Below are positions 1 to 5,881 of a stretch of 8,407 nt of DNA, piece after piece (positions within the stretch are counted from its first letter, which is position 1; each line of letters opens with the position of its first letter). The stretch comes from Elstera litoralis (lineage in GTDB: Bacteria > Pseudomonadota > Alphaproteobacteria > Elsterales > Elsteraceae). The translations under genes and the position numbers were made by a program. Where the stretch lies: positions 1-8,407 of the forward strand of contig NZ_LAJY01000107.1 of the NCBI RefSeq assembly GCF_000963705.1. Direction: 5' to 3'. The notes under the pieces are model-generated. The model searched no databases and was not told the DNA's origin. It saw nothing but the letters and a program-made list of their open reading frames with translations.

Positions 1-1
1 T

Positions 2-541
2 TGGTATGCCTGCAATGGGCAGCGGATGGTTTTGCAACAGTATCAGGCCTTATATGCCTTATTGGGGAGCCGGTTTGGTGGCGACAACCAGACCTACTTC
101 AATCTTCCCAATCTGAACGGGCGTATTCCTGTTGACGCTGGGATCTCGTCGACGACGGGGACGCAGTATGTTTTTGCCCAAACTGTCGGGCAGGAGACGG
201 TGACGCTGACCTATAATCAGGCACCGTCTCATAATCATACGTTCACGGCAAAAGTGTCGAGTGCCACCACAACGGGAATGACATCCGTTGCCGGTGCGAC
301 GGGGACCGCGCCCAATTTAACCGGAACGTCGCTGTTGAGCCGTGCGATGACCAGCGCGGCAAAGCCGATTAATGCCTTTGACGTTCCGCCGTCAAACATG
401 GAGGTCCAATTCGGGGCCAAGGTATCGATTGCTTATGGAAATGCCCAACAGCAGGCCGATCCGCACCCCAATCTTCAACCCTACTTGGTGATGGCCTATT
501 ATATCTGTAACGAAGGCGAATTTCCGGTGAACCCGAACTAA
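2..541 (+). CDS. Phage tail collar domain protein (microcystin-dependent protein-like), 5'-truncated by window
   Basis: The frame is open from base 2, so the true start lies upstream; the ATG at 26 is internal. The first residues read WYACNGQ, resembling the W-x-x-CNGQ segment of Phage_Collar (PF07484) proteins. A conserved block ALYALLG-x-x-FGGDNQTYFNLPNLNGRIPV follows, with the GGD and LPNL/GR elements typical of the collar fold. The middle is a low-complexity Thr/Ala/Ser/Gly stretch, as in fibre-like proteins. The C-terminus LQPYLVMAYYIC followed by NEGEFP is the usual family ending. Family members are short tail-fibre-like proteins, often in tandem sets in bacterial genomes outside complete prophages; their cellular role is not settled. 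The next gene starts immediately after this stop, so the two are probably co-transcribed. Family assignment is confident; function is not. Confidence 0.88.
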   Translation, partial: WYACNGQRMVLQQYQALYALLGSRFGGDNQTYFNLPNLNGRIPVDAGISSTTGTQYVFAQTVGQETVTLTYNQAPSHNHTFTAKVSSATTTGMTSVAGATGTAPNLTGTSLLSRAMTSAAKPINAFDVPPSNMEVQFGAKVSIAYGNAQQQADPHPNLQPYLVMAYYICNEGEFPVNPN

Positions 542-1084
542 GTGCCGGACACTATCGGGCTGGCGGGGCTTTGGCTTGCCCTGCCAGCCGACTGGCAGGC
601 GCGCGGGATTGGGCTTCGGCTGCGGCAGCCGGACGATTTGGCCTTTCTGCGCGACCTCTACCGCAGCACGCGGGCGGAGGAAGTAGCGGCGGCGGGGTTC
701 GACGCCCTAACTGCCGCCGTTTTTCTGAACAGTCAGTTTGATCTTCAGTGCCGCCATTTTGATGCCCACTATACCTTAGGCGGGCAGCGGATCGTCGTGA
801 CCACGCAGGATCGGCCCATTGGCCGGGCGGAGCTTTGGGCGTCGGGTGCCGACCTCCGTCTGGTCGACCTAAGCCTTTTGCCGGAATGGCGCGGGCAAGG
901 CTTGGGGGCGGCGCTTCTGGCGGCAGTCCAACAGGCGGCGGAAGGGCGGAGCGTCAGCCTGCACGTCGATAAACTCAACCGCGCCTATCGGCTCTACACC
1001 CGCTTGGGGTTCCGCAAGGCGGGTGATGCGGGCGCGTCGTGGCGGATGGAATGGCGGGCGGAGGCTAAGCGCCGCCCTCGGTAA
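542..1084 (+). CDS. GNAT family N-acetyltransferase
   Basis: This is a 180-residue GNAT protein. Motif A is clear: LPEWRGQGLGAALL contains the R-G-Q-G-L-G loop that binds acetyl-CoA pyrophosphate. Motif B follows as HVDKLNRAYRLYTRLGF, with the N-x-x-A-x-x-L-Y-x-x-x-GF signature. The N-terminal LRLRQPDDLAFLRDLYRSTR is the usual beta1-alpha1 region. The GTG start lies directly against the preceding TAA with no convincing Shine-Dalgarno, so translation may depend on termination of the collar gene. About 22 residues precede the core, so the real start could be slightly downstream. I believe GNAT genes after collar-protein genes recur in proteobacteria, suggesting a functional pair, but the substrate is unknown. 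The last 20 bases overlap the convergent fnr gene tail to tail. Confidence 0.85.
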   Translation: MPDTIGLAGLWLALPADWQARGIGLRLRQPDDLAFLRDLYRSTRAEEVAAAGFDALTAAVFLNSQFDLQCRHFDAHYTLGGQRIVVTTQDRPIGRAELWASGADLRLVDLSLLPEWRGQGLGAALLAAVQQAAEGRSVSLHVDKLNRAYRLYTRLGFRKAGDAGASWRMEWRAEAKRRPR

Positions 1085-1847
1085 TGGCGCGCAAGGCGTC
1101 GGGATCGAGCAAAAGCGCCTGACTGGTGGTTTCCAGCCGGATCATTTTCATGTTTTTAAGCTGCGTGAAGGCGCGGCTGACGGTTTCGGTGGTCAGCCCC
1201 AGATAATCGGCGATATCGGTGCGGCTCATTGGCAGGGCGACCGGATTGCTCGTGTGTCCCAGCCGCTTCGCCCGGTCCGACAGCATCAGCAGAAACGAGG
1301 CCAGCCGTTCCTTGGCGGTTTTGCGCCCGAGCAGCAGCATCAGATCCTGCGCCACCGCAAGTTCGGTCGCCGCCAAGCCGAGCAGGCGCTTTTCCATCAT
1401 TGGGTAGCGCTCGAACAGCTCTTCCAGCTTTTTGCGCGGGAATCTGCACAGGCGCACCTGCGTGACGGCTTCGGCGCTATAGGCGTAGGATTGGCGCACG
1501 GCGAGGCCGAGAAAATCGCCCGCCATCAGAAAACCGATGATCTGCCGCCGCCCATCGGGCAGCAGCTTATAGATTTTCACCGTGCCTGCGGTGACATTGA
1601 ACATATGTAAGGCGGGTTCGCCCTCATCGACAATCGCGCCGCGCGGCTCGACGTGCAGATCGGTGATCGCCCGTTCCAAAACCATCAATTCGGCATCGGG
1701 CACGCCCGCGCACATGCTCAAGGGCCGGGCGCTACAGTCGACACACAGGCGGCTTTCATCCTCCGGACAAATCTGGGCCACCGGCGGGGACGTTTCTGGA
1801 GAAGGCGTGAAGGAAGTGGTCAAAAGCGCTGCCCCAGATAGCCGCAA
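1065..1847 (-). CDS. fnr: FNR-type oxygen-sensing transcriptional regulator (Crp/Fnr family)
   Basis: This is a Crp/Fnr regulator of FNR type. Near the N-terminus, C35-x2-C38-x7-C46, plus a central C134 (VRLCRFPR), gives the four cysteines expected for an oxygen-labile [4Fe-4S] cluster; C27 is extra. A cyclic-nucleotide-binding-like barrel covers roughly residues 55-140, then a dimerisation helix, then a helix-turn-helix at about 208-230. Its recognition helix has E221, S224 and R225, the E-x-x-S-R set that reads TTGAT half-sites. The protein therefore probably binds the three FNR boxes in this window. The uninterrupted frame begins at TTG 1847. A sigma70-like promoter would start transcription near 1856, leaving almost no leader, so TTG at 1823, preceded by GGGG, is a serious alternative start. 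FnrL/FnrN/AadR-type names are possible; the subgroup cannot be settled by eye. Confidence 0.93.
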   Translation of the reverse strand: MRLSGAALLTTSFTPSPETSPPVAQICPEDESRLCVDCSARPLSMCAGVPDAELMVLERAITDLHVEPRGAIVDEGEPALHMFNVTAGTVKIYKLLPDGRRQIIGFLMAGDFLGLAVRQSYAYSAEAVTQVRLCRFPRKKLEELFERYPMMEKRLLGLAATELAVAQDLMLLLGRKTAKERLASFLLMLSDRAKRLGHTSNPVALPMSRTDIADYLGLTTETVSRAFTQLKNMKMIRLETTSQALLLDPDALRAITEGGA

Positions 1848-1862
1848 TCAGTCTGTGACTGA

Positions 1863-1891
1863 ATTATGCGCCTCTGGGCTGGCAATGTCAT
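1863..1891 (-). promoter_or_regulatory. Sigma70-like promoter for fnr
   Basis: On the minus strand, ATGACA (1891-1886) is followed by a 17-base spacer and CATAAT (1868-1863). Each hexamer matches 5 of 6 consensus positions. The predicted transcript start is near 1856, only about 9 bases before TTG 1847 and about 33 bases before TTG 1823. The FNR box at 1901-1914 is centred at about -51.5 relative to this start, which is not a standard activating position. Confidence 0.55.
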
Positions 1892-1900
1892 CTCTTCCGA

Positions 1901-1914
1901 TTGACGCAGATCAA
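1901..1914. promoter_or_regulatory. FNR-type box between fnr and the GNAT-like/hemN pair
   Basis: TTGAC-GCAG-ATCAA matches the FNR consensus TTGAT-N4-ATCAA at 9 of 10 half-site positions. It lies in the 124-base gap between fnr (minus) and the gene at 1972 (plus). For the plus direction, the class II position (-41.5) would put the transcript start near 1949, with a weak -10-like TAGGAC at 1938-1943. It could therefore activate hemN expression, autoregulate fnr, or both. Confidence 0.7.
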
Positions 1915-1971
1915 TGACGGCTCGTCGGGCCGGGGGGTAGGACGAAAGCCTGCCCAACTGCGGAATGACGG

Positions 1972-2433
1972 ATGCGCTTCCACATCATATCGCGCCTGAC
2001 GCCGGCGGAGGTCGATCAAGCCTTCGCGCTGATTCAGCTTGAAGCACCGGAGCTGTCGCTCGCGGCCTGGCGGCAGTTTGCGCGGGCGGCGGGCGGCGGC
2101 AAACCGCCGTCAAGCAAACCCGCCCCGGCGGGCTTGGTGGCGGTGAAGGATGCGCGCAACTATATGGCGGGGCTCTGCGCCTATCGCCGCACGCGCGCGT
2201 TTCGGCATGGGGCAACGCTGACGGTCGATTGCTTCGTTGCGCTCGATTTTCTGCACACGCAAGGGGCGGCCGACCACCTGCTGCGCCATTTGGACGAAAC
2301 GGCGGCGGCGCTCGGCTGCACCGCGATTGAAATTACGCTGGCCCGCCAGGAAACGCGGCTGATCGATCAGTTCCGCACGGCAGGTCATGCTTTGGAAGGA
2401 GTGCTTCTGTGCAAAATGCTGCCCGCCTGTTAG
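1972..2433 (+). CDS. GNAT-like hypothetical protein upstream of hemN
   Basis: This 153-residue soluble protein was not recognised with certainty. Its layout resembles a GNAT fold: an N-terminal helix (TPAEVDQAFALI), a central strand with LVAVKDARNYMAGLCAYRR, then LTVDCFVALDFLHTQGAADHLLRHLDETAAALGC, and a last strand with ITL. The Q/R-x-x-G-x-G/A acetyl-CoA loop is degenerate (HTQGAAD), so catalytic activity is doubtful. The ATG at 1972 has a weak GGAA upstream. Its final 25 bases overlap hemN, whose ribosome binding site lies inside this gene, so the two are almost certainly one transcript and probably translationally coupled. The FNR box 58 bases upstream suggests low-oxygen expression. A role linked to heme or oxidase assembly is only inference from position. 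Confidence 0.72.
   Translation: MRFHIISRLTPAEVDQAFALIQLEAPELSLAAWRQFARAAGGGKPPSSKPAPAGLVAVKDARNYMAGLCAYRRTRAFRHGATLTVDCFVALDFLHTQGAADHLLRHLDETAAALGCTAIEITLARQETRLIDQFRTAGHALEGVLLCKMLPAC
2396..2401 (+). promoter_or_regulatory. Ribosome binding site fixing the hemN GTG start
   Basis: AAGGAG stands 7 bases before GTG 2409, inside the 3' end of the upstream GNAT-like gene. No comparably placed site supports a later start, and the conserved HemN sequence begins soon after. Confidence 0.75.
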
Positions 2434-3800
2434 CCCCCGCGCCGACGCCGCTGCTGACCGCCGATCAAATCGCGCGCTTCGAAGGCCGGGTCCCGCGCTA
2501 TACCAGCTACCCGACCGCGCCGCATTTCACGCCAACTGTGACGGGCGCAACCTACGGCGGCTGGCTGGAAGCGCTGCCGGACGGGCAGGCGGTGTCGCTC
2601 TATCTTCATATCCCCTTCTGCCAGGAACTCTGCTGGTACTGCGGCTGCCATACCCAGATTGTGAGTCACGACGGGCCGATTCGCGCCTATGCCGAGCTTC
2701 TGCTGCGCGAGATCGATCTGGTCGCCGCGCGCCTCGGGCGGGCTGCGCCGGTTCACGAAATCCATTTCGGCGGCGGCTCGCCCTCGATGCTGCCGCTGGA
2801 GGTGCTGGAGGCGGTGATGGACCGGCTGCACGCACGCTTCAATCTCACCAATATTGCTGAGATTGCGATGGAGATTGATCCGCGCGGGGTTCGGCAGGAG
2901 CAGATCCAAGGCTTCGCCGCCCTGGGGTTAACGCGCGCCAGCATCGGCGTGCAGGATTTCGATGCCGAGGTGCAGGCCCTCATCAACCGCCGCCAGAGTT
3001 TCGCTGAAACGGCGGATGTGGTGGAAGGCTTGCGCGCGGCGGGGATCGGCTCGATCAATCTCGATCTCATTTACGGTCTGCCCGCGCAAACGCGCGCGAC
3101 GATCCAGCAGACGGTCGATCTCAGTCTCGCGCTGGCCCCGGATCGGATCGCCCTGTTCGGCTATGCCCATGTGCCGTGGATGAAAAAACATCAGGCGCTG
3201 ATTCCCGAAGATCGGCTGCCGTCGCCCGCCGAACGCTATACGCTCTATCAGGATGCGTCCGACCAGATTGCGGCGGCGGGCTACGAGCGCATCGGGCTCG
3301 ATCACTTCGCCCGCCCATCGGATAGTATGGCGCGGATGTTGCGCCAGGGCAGCTTGCGGCGGAATTTCCAGGGTTACACTACCGACGGGGCGGAAACCCT
3401 GATCGGTTTCGGCACCTCGTCGATTGGGGCGCTGCCGCAAGGGTATCTCCAGAATAATCTGACGGTGCCGGACTATCGCGCCGCCCTGATGGAAAATCGC
3501 CTGCCGATTGCGCGTGGGATTGCCCTAAGTGCCGATGATAAGCTGCGCCGGGCCGTGATCGAACGGTTGATGTGCGATCTTACGGTCGATCTGGCGGCGG
3601 TGGCGGCCGAGTTCGGTTCGGACGAAAGCTTCTTTGCCGAACGCCTCGCCTTGGCGGATCTCACTCACGACGGGTTGGTCGCCGTGAACGGCTCGATCGT
3701 GACGGTGCGGGAGGCGGCGCGGCCCCTGGTGCGCTCGGTGGCGGCTGCGTTCGATGCTTATCTGTCGGTAGGGGCCGGGCGCTATTCGCAGGCGGTTTAG
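2409..3800 (+). CDS. hemN: Oxygen-independent coproporphyrinogen III oxidase HemN
   Basis: HemN is a radical-SAM enzyme that oxidatively decarboxylates coproporphyrinogen III to protoporphyrinogen IX without oxygen, in the cytoplasm. The 463-residue length is close to the usual HemN size. The early RYTSYPTAPHF segment (residues 30-40) is characteristic of true HemN rather than HemW-like relatives. The cluster motif is C71-x3-C75-x2-C78-G-C80 within the segment HIPFCQELCWYCGCH, and GGGSPS (121-126) is the SAM-binding glycine motif. The GTG start has a strong AAGGAG 7 bases upstream and overlaps the preceding gene by 25 bases. It supplies heme under low oxygen, which fits its place between fnr and the heme-rich cbb3 oxidase. 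The stop abuts the expected end of the convergent TauE/SafE gene. Confidence 0.97.
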   Translation: MQNAARLLAPAPTPLLTADQIARFEGRVPRYTSYPTAPHFTPTVTGATYGGWLEALPDGQAVSLYLHIPFCQELCWYCGCHTQIVSHDGPIRAYAELLLREIDLVAARLGRAAPVHEIHFGGGSPSMLPLEVLEAVMDRLHARFNLTNIAEIAMEIDPRGVRQEQIQGFAALGLTRASIGVQDFDAEVQALINRRQSFAETADVVEGLRAAGIGSINLDLIYGLPAQTRATIQQTVDLSLALAPDRIALFGYAHVPWMKKHQALIPEDRLPSPAERYTLYQDASDQIAAAGYERIGLDHFARPSDSMARMLRQGSLRRNFQGYTTDGAETLIGFGTSSIGALPQGYLQNNLTVPDYRAALMENRLPIARGIALSADDKLRRAVIERLMCDLTVDLAAVAAEFGSDESFFAERLALADLTHDGLVAVNGSIVTVREAARPLVRSVAAAFDAYLSVGAGRYSQAV

Positions 3801-4577
3801 AGCACCGCTTTCCAGGCCAGCGCGGACAAAAAGAACCGCGTTGAGCCCAAGAAGGACGGGCGCGGCTTTCTGTCCGAAGGCTTGCCAGCGCCGCCCGGCG
3901 AGATGGCCGAGCAGGCCGAGGGCGACCAGCGTCGGCACCGTGCCAAGACCGAAGCAGGCGAGGGCGAGGGCTCCTGCCAGCGGTTTTCCCGTCGCGGCGG
4001 CAACGGTGAGGGCGGCATAGACCAGCCCGCAAGGGAGGAACCCGAGGATCATGCCTAGGCCGTACCCGCGCCACCCGATAGGCCGATCAAAGAAGCGGCG
4101 CAAGGGGCCGATCAGCCGCTGGGTGAGCGGAATGTTTCCCGAGGCGGTCTGACCACTGCTGGCGAAGAGCGGGCCGCCGACAGTGCGCAGCGCTAACGCA
4201 CCCAGCATCATCGCCGCCATCAGCAAAAGTGCCGCCACCGCCCAGCGAAAGATTGGCGTTGCGGCGAAGGCGGCCCCAACGCCGCCCGCGACCAGTCCAA
4301 GCAGGGCATAGGTGGTAATCCGGCCCAAATGATAAAGCGGTAAGGCGGATTGGGCGAGGCGGGCGCGCTCGCACAGGGGGCCGGGGGGCGCAAGCGCCAT
4401 CCGCCTGCCAACCTGGGCCATCACAAAACCGCCGCACATCGGCCCGCAATGGAGTAAACTTCCGGTTGCACCCGCCAGGAGAAGCCCCGTGTACAGGCCA
4501 GTTGCGCCGAGCCCGCTCGTCCACTCGGGCGTGCAGAGGCTGGCCAGCGCCAAAAGGTCGGCATGGGTGACGGACAT
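3525..4577 (-). CDS. TauE/SafE (DsbD_2/UreH-like) membrane protein; 3' end probably frameshifted
   Basis: The coordinates give the frame as it reads (350 residues). Residues 1-250 are a convincing polytopic membrane protein: GSLLHCGPMCGGFV (about 39-52), with H43, C44 and C48, matches the HC-x-x-MCG motif of the TauE/SafE group related to DsbD_2, and GFLPCGLVYAAL (179-190) is the second hallmark. About six hydrophobic segments are visible. From about residue 251 the sequence becomes Arg/His-rich and is simply antisense to hemN, so it is not credible protein. Removing one base in the run at 3828-3832 gives LLSALAWKAVL and a stop at 3797-3799, for about 259 residues. Relatives near cbb3 genes are often suspected of metal or thiol handling for oxidase assembly, but the substrate is unknown. 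ATG 4577 has AGGA 10 bases upstream and an FNR-linked promoter. Confidence 0.82.
   Translation of the reverse strand: MSVTHADLLALASLCTPEWTSGLGATGLYTGLLLAGATGSLLHCGPMCGGFVMAQVGRRMALAPPGPLCERARLAQSALPLYHLGRITTYALLGLVAGGVGAAFAATPIFRWAVAALLLMAAMMLGALALRTVGGPLFASSGQTASGNIPLTQRLIGPLRRFFDRPIGWRGYGLGMILGFLPCGLVYAALTVAAATGKPLAGALALACFGLGTVPTLVALGLLGHLAGRRWQAFGQKAAPVLLGLNAVLFVRAGLESGALNRLRIAPGPYRQISIERSRHRAHQGPRRLPHRHDRAVHGDQPVVSEIRQGEAFGKEAFVRTELGRHRRQIDRKIAHQPFDHGPAQLIIGT
3797..3832 (-). other. Probable true 3' end of the TauE/SafE gene and frameshift point
   Basis: An A5 run at 3828-3832 (T5 on the coding strand) marks where the frame leaves sense. Reading one base fewer yields a hydrophobic ending LLSALAWKAVL with GC-rich third positions and a TAA at 3799-3797. 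This stop overlaps the hemN stop (3798-3800), giving a compact tail-to-tail junction instead of a 276-base overlap. Confidence 0.7.
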
Positions 4578-4638
4578 TGCACTGGAATCCTATTTTTCTA
4601 TTCTACTTTGAGGATAGGTTCGGCAAAATCAAGCGGCC

Positions 4639-4652
4639 TTGATCTGAATCAA
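4639..4652. promoter_or_regulatory. Perfect FNR box in the divergent TauE/SafE-DUF2189 promoter region
   Basis: TTGAT-CTGA-ATCAA is a full match to the FNR consensus and lies in the 147-base gap between divergent genes. On the minus side, TATCCT (4616-4611) is a -10 candidate that would put the box near -41.5, the class II position. On the plus side, CGTAAT (4673-4678) is a weaker -10 candidate at similar distance. One box may therefore drive both genes under low oxygen. The repeated word AATCAAG also occurs at 4627, 4647 and 4676. Confidence 0.78.
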
Positions 4653-4724
4653 GGCGCAACGATAAGACCCGGCGTAATCAAGCGCACGGGTTATCTGAAA
4701 ATGGCCCTGGGGGGATGCGCGCAG

Positions 4725-5507
4725 ATGACCGACAGTTTACCCAATTTTTCCCCGGTCGCACGGCATATCCAGGCGGTTCCCATCGATCAGCCCTGGGTTT
4801 GGCTCGCGGCGGGTTGGCAGGATCTCCGCCGGGCCGGGCCAATGAGCCTTGCTTACGGCGGAGCGATTTTCGTCCTCAGCCTGCTGCTGACGTTTGTGCT
4901 ATTCGAGGTCGATTTACCGTTTCTGCTGCTGCCGATGCTGGCGGGTTTTGCGCTTGTCGCGCCGTTGATGGCCGCCGGGCTTTATGAAATCAGCCGACGG
5001 CTTGAAAACGGCCTGCCCATTGGGCTGTCGGTCGGTTTCGATGGCATTGCACGCAACCCGTCGCAGTTCGGACTGATGGGGGTTCTGCTGCTGTTGATCC
5101 ACCTCGCCTGGATTCGTGTGGCGACGCTGCTGTTTGCGCTGTTCTACGGCATGCGCGAGGTGTCGATTACCAGCCTGCTCGATTTTCTGCTGAACCCTTC
5201 GCTGAGCCTGACCTTTTTGGTCGTGGGGACGGGGTTGGGGGCAACTCTGGCCGTTATTGCTTTCGCCGTGTCGTGCATCGCCATTCCGATGCTGATGGAC
5301 CGCGACGTGAATATTGTGACGGCGGTTGCGACGAGTGTTATGGCCGTGCGCCTCAATTGGCCCGCGATGGCGCTGTGGGCGGGGCTGATTGCCTTTGCCA
5401 CCGCCGTTAGCATCGCAACCTTCTACCTCGGGTTCATTCTTCTCATGCCGCTGGTCGGGCATGCAACGTGGCACGCCTATCGTGACCTCGTGCGCCCCAC
5501 CCCCTAG
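4725..5507 (+). CDS. DUF2189 family integral membrane protein
   Basis: This 260-residue membrane protein fits DUF2189 (PF09955). The N-terminal signature is recognisable: IDQPWVWLAAGWQDL followed by RRAGPMSLAYGG (residues 20-46), then hydrophobic segments at roughly 44-60, 65-86, 114-140, 160-188 and 213-240. The frame opens further upstream, but ATG 4725 is preferred: a GGGGGG tract lies about 10 bases upstream and the family sequence begins just after it. ATG 4701 has no ribosome binding site. No catalytic or metal-binding motif is visible. Function is unknown for the family. Its FNR-box promoter and position between hemN and ccoNOQP suggest a role in low-oxygen respiration or oxidase assembly. 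It is probably co-transcribed with the small gene 38 bases downstream. Confidence 0.85.
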   Translation: MTDSLPNFSPVARHIQAVPIDQPWVWLAAGWQDLRRAGPMSLAYGGAIFVLSLLLTFVLFEVDLPFLLLPMLAGFALVAPLMAAGLYEISRRLENGLPIGLSVGFDGIARNPSQFGLMGVLLLLIHLAWIRVATLLFALFYGMREVSITSLLDFLLNPSLSLTFLVVGTGLGATLAVIAFAVSCIAIPMLMDRDVNIVTAVATSVMAVRLNWPAMALWAGLIAFATAVSIATFYLGFILLMPLVGHATWHAYRDLVRPTP

Positions 5508-5545
5508 CGGCGGTTTGTTTTGGTTTTTGCTCAAGGAGTCGCGTC

Positions 5546-5743
5546 ATGAAATCCAGCTTTGTCGATACCCTCGTCGGTTTCTTCGTCGGCTTTCTCGGCC
5601 TTATCGGGCTGTTTTTGGCGTCGGGTGCGGTCGATGCGCAGGCGTATCTGTTCGGCCTTAGCCTGTTTGTCATGGCGATTCTGTACAACTTCTTCCTCAT
5701 CAAAGGGCACTTTGATCGCGCCGATGCCGCCCGTCACGGCTAA
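5546..5743 (+). CDS. Small two-helix membrane protein, unknown function
   Basis: This 65-residue protein has two predicted transmembrane helices (about residues 8-27 and 34-52), a short acidic turn (GAVDAQAY) and a charged tail (KGHFDRADAARHG). AAGGAG at 5533-5538, 7 bases before the ATG, is a near-ideal ribosome binding site and strongly supports a real gene. It follows the DUF2189 gene by 38 bases with no visible terminator, so it is probably on the same FNR-controlled transcript, and it precedes the ccoN promoter. I do not recognise a named family. It is not CcoQ or CcoS, since CcoQ is at 8099 and no CcoS-like sequence is seen. A single-oxidase accessory subunit or assembly factor is possible but only inferred from context. 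Confidence 0.78.
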   Translation: MKSSFVDTLVGFFVGFLGLIGLFLASGAVDAQAYLFGLSLFVMAILYNFFLIKGHFDRADAARHG

Positions 5744-5762
5744 GGCGATTGGGTGCCCACCC

Positions 5763-5804
5763 TTGACCTGGATCAATGCCTGAGGCGGGCGCTTCCGCCA
5801 TAGT
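5763..5804 (+). promoter_or_regulatory. FNR-dependent class II promoter of ccoNOQP
   Basis: TTGAC-CTGG-ATCAA (5763-5776) matches 9 of 10 FNR half-site positions. CATAGT (5799-5804) is a -10 candidate matching 4 of 6 positions, predicting a start near 5811. The box is then centred at about -41.5, the standard FNR class II activation position. The start leaves a 5' leader of about 70 bases before ccoN. Confidence 0.78.
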
Positions 5805-5811
5805 CCTCAGG
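5779..5811. repeat. Inverted repeat overlapping the ccoN -10 region
   Basis: CCTGAGG (5779-5785) and CCTCAGG (5805-5811) are perfect inverted arms. Inside them GGCGG (5784-5788) can pair with CCGCC (5795-5799). The -10 candidate sits between the inner and outer right arms. It could be an operator for a second regulator or chance in GC-rich DNA. Confidence 0.35.
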
Positions 5812-5828
5812 ATATCTCCCGTCTGAAG

Positions 5829-5841
5829 CGTGCCGGGCACG
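5829..5841. repeat. Short palindrome in the ccoN leader
   Basis: CGTGCC-G-GGCACG is a perfect 6-base inverted repeat with a one-base centre, in the predicted 5' leader about 40 bases before the ccoN ATG. Such a small centre makes an RNA hairpin unlikely without melting; a protein site or chance are both possible. Confidence 0.3.
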
Positions 5842-5881
5842 TGCAAATCAGACAGGGCCTCTGACGTAATTAGGAAGTGCC

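Noticed and set aside
1..1084. Prophage remnant
   Set aside because: Only one collar-domain protein and a GNAT are visible, with no integrase, structural genes or attachment repeats. Collar proteins of this type also occur outside prophages.
1023..1610. A 195-residue plus-strand open frame opposite fnr
   Set aside because: It overlaps the GNAT end and lies antisense to a clear FNR protein, with a shadow-like Gln/His/Arg composition.
3780..3830. Rho-independent terminator between hemN and the convergent gene
   Set aside because: No stem followed by a T-run was found on either strand; the genes appear to overlap at their stops.
4563..4724. Upstream in-frame extension of the DUF2189 gene from ATG 4563
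   Set aside because: It would run through the FNR box and the divergent promoter and overlap the start of the TauE/SafE gene; the added residues lack DUF2189 character.
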